Below are positions 27,164 through 36,016 of a stretch of DNA of 64,000 nt, in pieces. Both the position numbers and the translations under genes were made by a program. How positions within the stretch are numbered: position 1 is the first letter of the stretch; the number at the start of each line of letters is the position of its first letter. Under the pieces are notes generated by a model, which made no database searches, was not told the origin of the DNA, and saw only the letters and a program-made list of their open reading frames with translations. This DNA is from JAZNSB01 sp045590955 (GTDB lineage: Bacteria > Pseudomonadota > Alphaproteobacteria > RF32 > CAG-239), in the NCBI GenBank assembly GCA_045590955.1, contig JAZNSB010000020.1, positions 25,138-89,137 of the forward strand. The letters run 5' to 3'.

Positions 27164-29332
27164 TTATAATGTGTTTATCAACACATCAAGCATTTCTTTA
27201 GATGCAGAAAATACTTGAGCACAAGCAGAATATGCCTGCTGATAAATTATCATCATAGATAGTTCTTCATCCATATCCACTCCGGACAGTTGTGCTTCTT
27301 TTGTTGCAATAGAGTTTGTGAGTTGTTGCTGATACTCTAAAGAAGAAGATGTTGTACTTGCGCTGGAAGCCAAATTACCCACAAAAGTTGCAGCATAGTT
27401 TGCCAAAGTTGTTTGTGTTGCAGCCATTGTTCCTGCAGCTTTAAAATCCAGGGTAGAGTTAAACACTTCTGCCATTTTATTTGCCACAGAGTTAGAACCG
27501 CCGTTAATTGAATATTCTCCGGTCAAAGAGCTAAATTGCGGAGCTCCTGCAGCAATTTTGTTTGCATTAATCACAATATCGCTTCTTACTTGCATAGAGC
27601 TTGCTAATCCGCTGTCAGAAGTTTGTAATCCCAACACGCTCAAAGCACCGGTGTTTGTTCCGTTTTCATAAATTTCTAATTGTCCGTCAAAAGAGTTGCT
27701 GATGTGCAATACATAAGCATTTCCTGTTGATATCACAGAAGCTACCAATTGAGAACTTAAAGCCGGATCAGAGTTTATCTTTTTTGCAATTGTTTCAAGT
27801 GTATCTGTTCCGTTTAAGGTAATAGAGGCAATCCCATCCGGATGATTTTTATCTGCAAAAGTAATTGTTGCATTTCCAGTAATAGCAAGCCTATTGTTAA
27901 GACCGGTGATTTTAGATGTATAAGAACTTTCCGGTCTGTCTGTTACAAAGAAGTCATTCAAACCAAAGAAATTTGATAATCCTTCAAAAGTTCTGTCTGT
28001 AATACCATCAGCATTTGTATCAAAGGCAATTTCTGCCGGTTTTTGCTCGCTACCCATTACAGAAGTAGCCTCATCAATAATGCTTATGCAGTATTGGCTG
28101 TCTCCGGTATATATTTGCACTTGTCCGTCAGCATTCAAAGAAACGTTAGCCTGAGACAAATTTGCTCCGTCAGGACTTGTAAGCCATTCATTTAAGCCTT
28201 TTACAATTTCATCAACAGATTTTCCGTTAAGTCCCAAATCTTGCACAAAAGTTGCGCTGGCCACCTGATTGCCGTTAGTGTCAAAAACAATAAATCTGGA
28301 ATCACCGCTTGTAATTGTCACGGTTTGTTTTTGCGGGTTGATAAATTCTCTTGTTCCGCTCAAAGTATCTGAAATATCCGGAAAAGAAGTTCCTTGGTTG
28401 TGGGCAATGTTAACTTTTTCTTTCATCACGCCGGCAAGTTCGTCCAGTTGAGATTGCAAAGCGGGCAGGGTGGTATCTCTAATTGTAATGAGTCCAAAAG
28501 CTTCTCCGCTGTTAATTTCTTTTGTAATATCTTTGCCGTCAACATAAATACCATCAATAGAACCGCCTTCATAAGAAGCCATTGCACTTCCTTGTGCCAT
28601 AGATGTATGAGACAAATAATGCGGATCATTATCCAGCAAAGTTGTTCCTTTTTTTGTCTGAACCACAATTTCTCCGGATCCTCTGGTAAAATATGTAATA
28701 TCAATCAAAGAACTTAATTCTTTTAATGCCATATCACGTTTGTCTTGCAAATCGGCCAAACCGTCATAACTTAAGGCAGTATATTTTACAATGTTGTCAT
28801 TAAGTTCGTCAATTTTATCCAGCGCTGCGTTAACTTCAGCCACCACTTCAGATAATTGCATATCTGCATCACCGCGCAGTTTTTGAATTTCTTCACTCAA
28901 ATAGTTTAATCTGCTTGTAAATGTGGTTGCTGCATTAAGAACCTCATATCTTGAAGCCACAGAAGAAACGTCTGTAGAAAAGCTTACAAATGCAGAGTGT
29001 AAATTTGCCACATTTGCAGAAATAGAATCATTTCCTTCAGCTGTTCCCAAAAATGTTTCAGCAGAAGAAAGGTATTGGCTTTGAGCACTCAAAGAACCCT
29101 GAGAAGAGCTTGAAAGCAAATAACTTTTAAGCAAGCTTTCAGACACGTTTCTCACTGTTGCACCAAGAGCCACACCGGCTGGATTGCCGGCCATAACCAC
29201 AGATTGTGCTTGAGCACTTTTGCGAGTATATCCTTCTGTGTCCATATTAGCAATGTTAGAACCCACAATGTTTAATTGTGATTGTGCCACTTGCATACCG
29301 GTTAAAGCATTTTGTAAACTAGAGATACTCAT
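27164..29332 (-). CDS. flgK: Flagellar hook-associated protein FlgK
   Basis: 722 residues. The rod/hook N-terminal motif is seen (SISSLQNALTGMQVAQSQL, then VGSNIANMDTEGYTRK), as is the C-terminal end typical of FlgK (GVDMDEELSMMIIYQQAYSACAQ and VLINTL). Large Ser/Thr/Asn-rich middle. It sits 12 bases before flgL and 11 after the flgN-like gene. AAGGAG precedes the ATG. Confidence 0.94.
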   Translation of the reverse strand: MSISSLQNALTGMQVAQSQLNIVGSNIANMDTEGYTRKSAQAQSVVMAGNPAGVALGATVRNVSESLLKSYLLSSSSQGSLSAQSQYLSSAETFLGTAEGNDSISANVANLHSAFVSFSTDVSSVASRYEVLNAATTFTSRLNYLSEEIQKLRGDADMQLSEVVAEVNAALDKIDELNDNIVKYTALSYDGLADLQDKRDMALKELSSLIDITYFTRGSGEIVVQTKKGTTLLDNDPHYLSHTSMAQGSAMASYEGGSIDGIYVDGKDITKEINSGEAFGLITIRDTTLPALQSQLDELAGVMKEKVNIAHNQGTSFPDISDTLSGTREFINPQKQTVTITSGDSRFIVFDTNGNQVASATFVQDLGLNGKSVDEIVKGLNEWLTSPDGANLSQANVSLNADGQVQIYTGDSQYCISIIDEATSVMGSEQKPAEIAFDTNADGITDRTFEGLSNFFGLNDFFVTDRPESSYTSKITGLNNRLAITGNATITFADKNHPDGIASITLNGTDTLETIAKKINSDPALSSQLVASVISTGNAYVLHISNSFDGQLEIYENGTNTGALSVLGLQTSDSGLASSMQVRSDIVINANKIAAGAPQFSSLTGEYSINGGSNSVANKMAEVFNSTLDFKAAGTMAATQTTLANYAATFVGNLASSASTTSSSLEYQQQLTNSIATKEAQLSGVDMDEELSMMIIYQQAYSACAQVFSASKEMLDVLINTL

Positions 29333-29343
29333 CTTTCTTCTCC

Positions 29344-29796
29344 TTATAACGTTCTGTTAATTGCCAAAGCATTATAATTGTTGTTAAGCGGTGAAAAACT
29401 TCCTTTTGCACCATAAGACGTTGCATTTGAAGAGCGAGAGGTTACCTTTGCAATGCTAACAATTGAAGACATTACCAACTTAGAGGTTTCCATTCTGGTT
29501 TTTAGTAATGTTTCATTTTCTTTAAGCAAAGCATCAAGCTCCAAAGAAATTTCTCTTAGGTCTTCTTTTTGCACTTCGTTTAAATCTTTTATGCAATCTT
29601 TGTTTTGAATAAAAAATCCGGTCAAAGATCTGTAAGCTGTTACCAGCTTCATTTTTTGCGGATAAATCTGGGCAATTTTTTGCAAATCATAAGCAACCAA
29701 TGCTTCATTTTCTTCTTTAAGCAGATCTTGAAAATCTTCAACAATGTCAAAGAACGCATCCAGTTTTTCCAATATAGGGTTTTTAAGCTTTTCCAT
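29344..29796 (-). CDS. FlgN-like flagellar chaperone
   Basis: 150 residues from the ATG at 29796, which has GAGGTG upstream; an in-frame GTG lies 12 bases further out. All-helical, with long heptad-like stretches (FFDIVEDFQDLLKEENEALV and LREISLELDALLKENETLL), typical of FlgN, the export chaperone for FlgK and FlgL. Position directly before flgK supports this. The tail is Ser/Asn-rich. Confidence 0.7.
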   Translation of the reverse strand: MEKLKNPILEKLDAFFDIVEDFQDLLKEENEALVAYDLQKIAQIYPQKMKLVTAYRSLTGFFIQNKDCIKDLNEVQKEDLREISLELDALLKENETLLKTRMETSKLVMSSIVSIAKVTSRSSNATSYGAKGSFSPLNNNYNALAINRTL

Positions 29797-29804
29797 GACG
29801 CACC

Positions 29805-30110
29805 TCACATACTTTTTGCCAGATTTTGTTGTTCTTGAATTTTGAGCATGGTATCCATCACATAATCAGCCACACCAATTCCACCGGCTTTTGCCATTGT
29901 TTTTCCGTATTGATCTAACAGCATTGAGCGATATATTTTCTCAGCATGACCACCACCAAACATTGTGTTTGTAGAAATTCCTTCAAACATTGGCTCCATC
30001 ATCTTTGCCAAAAAGAAAGCTTCAAAATTTTGGGCAGCTTCTTTTGTTTTGGCATCAACTTTCAGATGTGCCTGGGCAACTGTGCTGATATGTGGATTAT
30101 TTACTATCAT
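29805..30110 (-). CDS. flgJ: Rod-binding protein (FlgJ N-terminal type, CheL-like)
   Basis: 101 residues. The rod-binding fold is visible: AAQNFEAFFLAKMMEPMFEG, MFGGGHAEKIYRSMLLDQYG and GGIGVADYVMD. It lacks the muramidase domain of enterobacterial FlgJ, as is normal in alphaproteobacteria where the short form helps assemble the rod. It overlaps flgI by one base. Confidence 0.88.
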   Translation of the reverse strand: MIVNNPHISTVAQAHLKVDAKTKEAAQNFEAFFLAKMMEPMFEGISTNTMFGGGHAEKIYRSMLLDQYGKTMAKAGGIGVADYVMDTMLKIQEQQNLAKSM

Positions 30111-31225
30111 TATATCACCTCAATGTCTGCTTGCAAAGCACCGCTAGCCTTAATAGCTTGCAAAATGCTGATTAAATCACGTGGAGAAACGCCCAAGGCA
30201 TTTAATCCGTCAACCAATTCCTGCAAATTTACACCCGTATCCACCACATTAAGTCTGCTTTCATTTTCTTCGTCTATATTTATTTGTGTAATTTTTTCCA
30301 CGGCAGTTTCACCCAATGTAAAAGGCAATGGTTCAGATATAATGGGAGTTTCTGTAATTTTTATTGTCAAATTTCCTTGAGCGATGGCCAGTTTATTAAT
30401 TTTTACGTCTTTACCGATTACAATAATGCCAGAGCCTTCATCTACCACCACTTTTGCCATTTGGTCCGGAGTTACGTTTATTTGTTCAACAATGGTAAGC
30501 AGTTCTACCATATTATTTTTATATTGTTCAGGTATGGTCAAAACAATTGTTGCCGGATCAACAGCTTTTGCTGCAGTTGTCCCCAAAGAAGAATTTACTG
30601 CTTCAGCCACTCTTCTGGCGGTTGTAAAATCAGGGTTTCTTAAAGCGATGTTAATTGTTTCCATAGATTGCAAATCAAAATTTATTTCGTTTTCAATTAT
30701 TGCACCATTAGTAATTTTTCCGGCCGTAGGCACACCTCTGGTCACAGAAGCATTTGATCCTGAAGCACTAATTCCGCCGATTGCAATTTGACCTTGTGCC
30801 ACTGCATAAACTTCATTATTTGCTGCTAACAACGGAGTTGCCAACAAAGTTCCGCCTTGCAGACTTTTTGCATCACCGATTGCAGAAATCATTACATCAA
30901 TTTTTGAGCCTTGTCTTGCAAAAGCGGGTAAAGAAGCGGTAACCATTACGGTTGCTATGTTTTTTGCTTTAAGCTGACCTTCTCTTGCATTAATTCCCAT
31001 TTTATCCAACATGGAAATTAAGCTTTCCTTTGTAAAATCAATAGATTTAATGTTGTCGCCGGTTCCGTTCAAACCAACCACCAAACCATATCCTATCAAC
31101 ATGTTTTCTCTAACGCCTTCAAAATCGGCAATATCTTTAATTCTTGAAGTTGCCAAAGCATCAGAGCACACCACAGACAGGCCAAAAATCAATAAAAACA
31201 ATGATTTTACACGAAAATTTTGCAT
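30110..31225 (-). CDS. flgI: Flagellar P-ring protein FlgI
   Basis: 371 residues with a signal peptide (cleavage near residue 25, DALA). It forms the periplasmic P ring around the rod. Family lines are clear: SRIKDIADFEGVRENMLIGYGLVVGLNGTGD in pieces, GISASGSNASVTRGVPTAG, and the end LVDGLNALGVSPRDLISILQAIKASGAL. AAGGA lies before the ATG. First gene of the operon, with a sigma-54 type promoter about 40 bases upstream. Confidence 0.97.
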   Translation of the reverse strand: MQNFRVKSLFLLIFGLSVVCSDALATSRIKDIADFEGVRENMLIGYGLVVGLNGTGDNIKSIDFTKESLISMLDKMGINAREGQLKAKNIATVMVTASLPAFARQGSKIDVMISAIGDAKSLQGGTLLATPLLAANNEVYAVAQGQIAIGGISASGSNASVTRGVPTAGKITNGAIIENEINFDLQSMETINIALRNPDFTTARRVAEAVNSSLGTTAAKAVDPATIVLTIPEQYKNNMVELLTIVEQINVTPDQMAKVVVDEGSGIIVIGKDVKINKLAIAQGNLTIKITETPIISEPLPFTLGETAVEKITQINIDEENESRLNVVDTGVNLQELVDGLNALGVSPRDLISILQAIKASGALQADIEVI

Positions 31226-31261
31226 TTTTTAATCCTTAAACAAATTAACTTATAAGATTAT

Positions 31262-31279
31262 ATGCAAATTTCGTGCCAA
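31262..31279 (-). promoter_or_regulatory. Sigma-54 (RpoN) promoter of the flgI operon
   Basis: Read on the minus strand: TTGGCACGAAATTTGCAT. It matches the -24/-12 consensus (TGGCACG, four bases, TTGC) at every key base, with exactly ten bases between the GG and the GC. Transcription would start near 31252, about 27 bases before the flgI ATG. Sigma-54 control of late basal-body and hook genes is known in Caulobacter. Confidence 0.88.
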
Positions 31280-31294
31280 TTTTAATTAAAATAT

Positions 31295-32377
31295 TTAAAT
31301 GTTTTGAGTGTTGCAAATTATTGCGCCACCTAACAATAAGTCATCGTCATAAAATACAATTGATTGACCTTTTGTTAGAGCGCTTTGAGGTGTTTCAAAA
31401 GTTACATCTATTTTGTTATTGTCTAACACGGTAATTACAACATTTTGAGGTTCTTGAGAAGATCTTATTTTTGCCTGAGCTTCAAAAGTTCCTGTTTTTG
31501 GTGTGCAAGAAACCCAATTTAGCATATCTGCCTGCAAATTATTTTTAAAACCTTCTTCTTTAAATCCCAAGACCACCTCGTTTGTTTGTGGTATAATATC
31601 AATAACATACAAAGGTTTTTCTGCGCTAACCCCCATTCCTCGGCGTTGTCCGATTGTAAAATTCCAAATTCCGTTGTGTTGCCCCAAAATTTTTCCTTCA
31701 GTATTTACAAAATTTCCGGTTTTTTCTTCAGCTTTTATAATGTCATTTACATTGCCGGAATAAAAATCTTGACTGTCCGGTTTGTTGTGAACTGGTAGTT
31801 TTGCTTCTTTTGCAATTTGCCTTATTTGCTCTTTGGAGTATTCTCCGAGAGGTAACATTATTTTTGAAAGCTGTTCTTGTGTAAGTCTATATAAAAAGTA
31901 AGATTGGTCTTTTTTATGTTCTTTTGCTTTTAAAACCTGATATCTTTGCAAAAATTCATCAAATTTAAGGTTAGCATAATGACCTGTTGCAAATTTATCA
32001 AAAATTAAACCGTTTCGCTCAGCGGTTTTTGGTAAAACATCAAATTTTATGAGGCTGTTACACCAAATACAAGGGTTAGGGGTTCTTCCGTTGATATATT
32101 CTTGCTTAAAATTTTCCAACACCACTTTTTTATACTCTTGGCTGCAATCAAAAACATAATAGGGAATATCCAGCATTTCACAAATGTTTTTTGCAGCTTT
32201 AATATCATCTTCTTCATGCGGACCAAAGCAAGAGGCTTTTGTAATGTTTGGGTTAAATTTTACATCTTTGCCCCAAATGGTCATTGTTGCACCAATAACT
32301 TCGTGTCCGGCTTGTTTTAACAGCCAGGCAGCCACGGCAGAGTCAACACCTCCGGAAAGTCCCAAGAGTATTTTCAT
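31295..32377 (-). CDS. mnmA: tRNA 2-thiouridylase MnmA, atypical second active site
   Basis: 360 residues. It adds sulfur to U34 of Lys, Glu and Gln tRNAs. The ATP-pyrophosphatase P-loop GLSGGVDS is at residues 6-13, and the first catalytic cysteine region is normal (TPNPCIWCNSLIKF, Cys103 and Cys106). The second site, usually DSQDICF or DSTGICF, reads DSQDFYSG, so the cysteine is replaced by Tyr206. Neighbouring tRNA-binding and beta-barrel parts are intact (GQRRGMGV, KIRSSQEP). GAGGT precedes the ATG. It may be a divergent subfamily that uses a different sulfur-transfer chemistry. Confidence 0.9.
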   Translation of the reverse strand: MKILLGLSGGVDSAVAAWLLKQAGHEVIGATMTIWGKDVKFNPNITKASCFGPHEEDDIKAAKNICEMLDIPYYVFDCSQEYKKVVLENFKQEYINGRTPNPCIWCNSLIKFDVLPKTAERNGLIFDKFATGHYANLKFDEFLQRYQVLKAKEHKKDQSYFLYRLTQEQLSKIMLPLGEYSKEQIRQIAKEAKLPVHNKPDSQDFYSGNVNDIIKAEEKTGNFVNTEGKILGQHNGIWNFTIGQRRGMGVSAEKPLYVIDIIPQTNEVVLGFKEEGFKNNLQADMLNWVSCTPKTGTFEAQAKIRSSQEPQNVVITVLDNNKIDVTFETPQSALTKGQSIVFYDDDLLLGGAIICNTQNI

Positions 32378-32494
32378 GTTTTACCTCAAGTTTTTCAACA
32401 CTATAAAATAAAATTTATTAATAAGAAAGAGTTTTTTTAATAATCTTTGCAATTAAAAAAGAATGTGATATATTCCGTGAGCAAGGAGAAAAAA

Positions 32495-32689
32495 ATGGAA
32501 GAAAGATTTATAAATTTGGAGCATAGTTTAATGTTTCAACAAAGAATGTTGGACGATTTAAATGAAGTTGTTATATCTCAAGGCAAACAAATAGATGCCT
32601 TAAAAAAACAGGTTAAGTTTTTAGAAGAAAAAATTTCTGCAGAAACTGTTAAACCTTTATCTGAAGAAACTCCTCCACCTCATTATTAA
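32495..32689 (+). CDS. slyX: SlyX-like protein
   Basis: 64 residues from the ATG at 32495, with AAGGAG just upstream. The coiled-coil pattern (EERFINLEHSLMFQQRMLDD, then LNEVVISQGKQIDALKKQ) and the terminal PPPHY are the hallmarks of SlyX. Function is still unclear in the family. It ends 11 bases before the U32 gene. Confidence 0.9.
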   Translation: MEERFINLEHSLMFQQRMLDDLNEVVISQGKQIDALKKQVKFLEEKISAETVKPLSEETPPPHY

Positions 32690-32700
32690 AAGGACATTTT

Positions 32701-34950
32701 ATGAAAAAGACAGAGCTTCTGGCACCGGCCGGAGACATAGAAGCAGGATATGCTGCCTTATACTACGGAGCAGATGCCGTATATTTGGGGTTAGAAAAAT
32801 TTTCTGCCAGAGCCACAGCTACAAATTTTTCTCCGGAACAGTTAGATGAATTTTGTGCATATGCTCATTCTTTGGGTAAAAAGGTATATGTAACCATTAA
32901 TACGGTTGTTAAAGAAGAAGAACTTCAAAGTTTGCTGGAAACACTTGATATTTGCACATATTGTAGGGTAGATGCCATTATTTTGCAAGACTTGGGAGTT
33001 GCCGGAATCATCAAAAAATCATATCCCAATTTGGCATTACATGCTTCAACACAAATGGCTGTACACAACAAAGAGGGGGCATTAAAATTAAAAGAGCTTG
33101 GATTTGAAAGAGTGGTGTTGGCCAGAGAACTAACATTTGAGCAAATAGCTCAAATTGGCAGCATAAAAGACTTGGAACTTGAAGTGTTTATCCATGGTGC
33201 TTTATGTTATTCATACAGCGGGTTATGCATGTTTTCTTCGCTTACTTCAGCCAAAAGTGCCAACAGAGGAAAATGCTTATATCCATGCAGAGATATTTTT
33301 TCCGACGGCAACAAAACAGGGCACTTTTTTTCAATGAAAGATTTGGCATTACAAGAAGATATTTTAAAATTAAACGTTGCTTCATTAAAAATAGAAGGGA
33401 GAAAAAAATCTGCTTTATATGTAGCTGCTGTTACAGATTATTATCGCCAAATTTTAGATGGCAAAAAACCATCTGCCATTAAAGAAGAAAACATAAAACA
33501 AATTTTTTCGCGTCCTTGGACCAAACTCCACACCAAAGGGCATGCCAAAAATGTAACAGACATAAACTTTGTTGGCCATAGAGGTCTAAAGATTGGTAAA
33601 ATTCAAGAGTTTTCCAAAAATATGATAACCTTTATCACCAATCATCAGATTGCAAAATATGACGGAATTCAAATAGATATTACCGGTAGAGCCAAGCCTT
33701 TTGGTTTTTCATTAGAAGATTTTACGGTTAACGGCAAAAGAAATTTTTCGGCAAAACCCGGAGATAAAATTTGTTTCAAAATTCCCGGCACACTACCGAC
33801 CTTAAAAGTTGGACAAGACATATATTTGGCATCATCATCAAAGGTAAAAGGGGCATATGATTATGTCAAACCAAAACCGGCAGAATATAAAAACAGAAGC
33901 AAAATAGATGTTTGTGTTCAAATTAGCAGTAACTCCATAACCGCAACAGCTCAAGGCAAAACCATAAGGAAAGAAGGTTTTTTTGAAGTTGCTAAAAATT
34001 TAGAAAAAAATCATGCAACCATTATAGATACATTTAACAAAGTCGGTCAGGTTAACTTTGAACCGAAGCTTACAATTAAAAATCCCGATAATTTATTTAT
34101 TCCTGTTTCTGTTTTAAATGAACTCAGAAGAAGTTTATATCAAGAGATTCAAATAGAAAGATATAAAGGCTCATTACCGCCGGTTGATGTAAAACAGGCT
34201 GTCAAACAGGTAAAATGGGCAGTAAAAACTGATAGAAATATGCATATTGATTTATCAAAAATTGATGAACTTATTGTTGAAATATCTACGGATTTTGATT
34301 GTTCCTGGTTCAATAAATATCCTCAGGAAAAGGTCCGCATTGCATTGCCTGCCATATGTTTAGACACATCAGAATATAAGAATATAATTAATTTTTTATG
34401 GTCAAAAGGTTATCATAAATGGGAAGTTTCCAACCTTTGGGGCATATCTGTTTTACCGGATGAAGCGCAAATAAGTTTTGGTTCAGACATATATATCTTA
34501 AATTCGCAAGCTTCATCAATGGCTCAAAAACTTGGTGCGCAAAGAATATGTTATTCTGTTGAAGACAATAAAGAAAACATGACTTTACTTGGTAAAAATA
34601 GTGCGATTAGCACCATGTTTAAGGTTTTTTGTAAACCCAGAGTATTTATCAGTACCAACTGTTTGCGTAAAAATTCATGTGCCGAATGTGATAAAAAAGA
34701 ACAACAATGGACTGTTAGCAACAAGCAAGGCGGATATGACGTTGTTTCAAAAAATTGTCAGACAAGCGTATATATGCAAATTCCGTTGTGTTTTGGTAAA
34801 GAATGGTCAGAAGTCAAAGCCGACTGGAACTGTATAGATTTTTGCGGTTGCACATATAACAATGGTCAAAAAGAGCAAATCATCAAGCAAATACAAAGCG
34901 GACAAGACACAGATATTTGTCAAAAAGCCAATTTTTACCGACAAATTTAA
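32701..34950 (+). CDS. U32 peptidase family protein (RlhA/TrhP type)
   Basis: 749 residues. N-terminal U32 domain with LLAPAGDIEAGYAALYYGADAVYLGL in parts, EVFIHGALCYSYSGLCMFSS, NRGKCLYPCR and the helix region SMKDLALQEDIL, SLKIEGRKKS. The Cys residues of the last two stretches match the iron-sulfur ligands of this family. Family members hydroxylate RNA (RlhA on 23S rRNA C2501, TrhP on tRNA U34). Length and a large C-terminal DUF3656-like part favour the RlhA group, but the two cannot be told apart safely by eye. It is coupled with slyX. Confidence 0.82.
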   Translation: MKKTELLAPAGDIEAGYAALYYGADAVYLGLEKFSARATATNFSPEQLDEFCAYAHSLGKKVYVTINTVVKEEELQSLLETLDICTYCRVDAIILQDLGVAGIIKKSYPNLALHASTQMAVHNKEGALKLKELGFERVVLARELTFEQIAQIGSIKDLELEVFIHGALCYSYSGLCMFSSLTSAKSANRGKCLYPCRDIFSDGNKTGHFFSMKDLALQEDILKLNVASLKIEGRKKSALYVAAVTDYYRQILDGKKPSAIKEENIKQIFSRPWTKLHTKGHAKNVTDINFVGHRGLKIGKIQEFSKNMITFITNHQIAKYDGIQIDITGRAKPFGFSLEDFTVNGKRNFSAKPGDKICFKIPGTLPTLKVGQDIYLASSSKVKGAYDYVKPKPAEYKNRSKIDVCVQISSNSITATAQGKTIRKEGFFEVAKNLEKNHATIIDTFNKVGQVNFEPKLTIKNPDNLFIPVSVLNELRRSLYQEIQIERYKGSLPPVDVKQAVKQVKWAVKTDRNMHIDLSKIDELIVEISTDFDCSWFNKYPQEKVRIALPAICLDTSEYKNIINFLWSKGYHKWEVSNLWGISVLPDEAQISFGSDIYILNSQASSMAQKLGAQRICYSVEDNKENMTLLGKNSAISTMFKVFCKPRVFISTNCLRKNSCAECDKKEQQWTVSNKQGGYDVVSKNCQTSVYMQIPLCFGKEWSEVKADWNCIDFCGCTYNNGQKEQIIKQIQSGQDTDICQKANFYRQI

Positions 34951-35029
34951 CCATTTGATTATATACAAAAATATATCTAAATAAAGTTTTTTTCCTCCTT
35001 ATATAAATTTCACATCAAAGGAGGTAAAA

Positions 35030-35404
35030 ATGATTTCACCCATAGGACCAGTAATTTACGGTTTGCCGGTTATTCCTGTTATTTCGTCCGGCACAAAAAG
35101 TTCTGACAACAGTTTATATTCCGTTTATCAATCCCAAAATTTTGTCAGCAATCAAAAGGCTTTGTTGGCGCTTTGGTTATTGGCACAAAAAGACAAAGAA
35201 GAAGAGCTTACAGATATTCAAAAGTTGGCTCTTGCCAACTTAATGTTTCAAATTTTTAATAATTTAGAAATCGGCAACCAAACAACAGGCGGCAGCCTGT
35301 CTTCTCTTCTTAATAATTTGGTTATATATCCCAGTTATTATACTTCAAGTGGGAATGGTGCAAATTTGAGTGTCAGTGGCAGTGTTGTAAATACCAGCGT
35401 TTAA
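35030..35404 (+). CDS. Hypothetical protein with a near-perfect ribosome site
   Basis: 124 residues. The leader AAAGGAGGTAAAA is almost a full anti-Shine-Dalgarno match, suggesting high translation. The start is Ile/Pro/Val-rich (ISPIGPVIYGLPVIPVISSG) without a normal signal peptide, the middle is helical (NQKALLALWLLAQKDKEEEL and LALANLMFQIFNNLE), and the end is Ser/Gly/Asn-rich. No family recognised. A terminator follows. Confidence 0.6.
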   Translation: MISPIGPVIYGLPVIPVISSGTKSSDNSLYSVYQSQNFVSNQKALLALWLLAQKDKEEELTDIQKLALANLMFQIFNNLEIGNQTTGGSLSSLLNNLVIYPSYYTSSGNGANLSVSGSVVNTSV

Positions 35405-35411
35405 AAATTTT

Positions 35412-35440
35412 AAGCCCGACAGTTGTCGGGCTGTTTTGTT
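35412..35440 (+). terminator. Terminator after the 124-residue hypothetical gene
   Basis: Stem AGCCCGAC/GTCGGGCT with loop AGTT, followed by GTTTTGTT. Confidence 0.85.
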
Positions 35441-35807
35441 AGTTAAAAAGAAGTTCAAATACCTCTTCATAATTCAGGGGTGTAGGCATTTTAGGCCCCT
35501 CCCATGTCCATAGATCTTTTGCATTTTCTGCATAAGAGCTATAAATAGTAGAGCAAACTCTGCCTCCGTATTTACTCTGAAGAAGTTTGGCATACTCCAG
35601 TGTTCCTACAAAGTAATGGCCGTCCATGGATAATAGGTTGAAATCTACGCCTACTCGTACACTCATTGAGTATACCAACTCAGTCATGACGCAACCATTG
35701 TCATACAGTCTGAAAAATACATCTCCACACTGTTTAACATATCCGCTTTGCGGACATCCTCTCCTAAGCTCTTGTTTTACTTCTCGGAGTTTTTCTCTAT
35801 TCTCCAT
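35439..35807 (-). CDS. Orphan small protein with shared leader (copy A)
   Basis: 122 residues, soluble, with a Cys-containing start (RRGCPQSGYVKQCGDVFF), an aromatic middle (MDGHYFVGTLEYAKLLQSKY) and an acidic end (NYEEVFELLFN). No known family. It has no classical ribosome site. Instead it follows a leader of about 60 bases that is nearly identical to the leader of the unrelated gene at 41538-41840. Base composition is richer in GC than its neighbours, which hints at transfer. Confidence 0.55.
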   Translation of the reverse strand: MENREKLREVKQELRRGCPQSGYVKQCGDVFFRLYDNGCVMTELVYSMSVRVGVDFNLLSMDGHYFVGTLEYAKLLQSKYGGRVCSTIYSSYAENAKDLWTWEGPKMPTPLNYEEVFELLFN

Positions 35808-35870
35808 TTGTTTTATGCCCGTTTATATCCCATTGGGCTTCGGTTTTATTTTTTAATTTATTAATTATTT
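35808..35870 (-). promoter_or_regulatory. Shared leader element, copy A
   Basis: About 60 bases directly upstream of the ATG at 35807, nearly the same as 41841-41903. On the minus strand it has an AT-rich stretch, then CCGAAGCCCAATGGGATA and a GGGC that can pair with GCCC, then AAACAAATG. It also holds a six-codon open frame (35813-35833) reading MGYKRA. It may be a leader with attenuation or a short leader peptide. Confidence 0.55.
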
Positions 35871-36016
35871 TTTTTCATCTAAGACAATACAATAAGATAC
35901 AGAGTATGTCAATAAAATGTTTAGACAAAATAAACAAAAAAATTGACTCTTCTAAAAAATATGGCTACAATATCGCCAAAATATACAATTTTGTTTAATT
36001 TTAATCTACGATTACT

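Noticed and set aside
34947..34954. TTAACCAT, which looks like a CtrA half-site, upstream of the gene at 35030
   Set aside because: Only a single AT-rich 8-mer that is expected by chance in low-GC DNA; no second half-site at the normal spacing.
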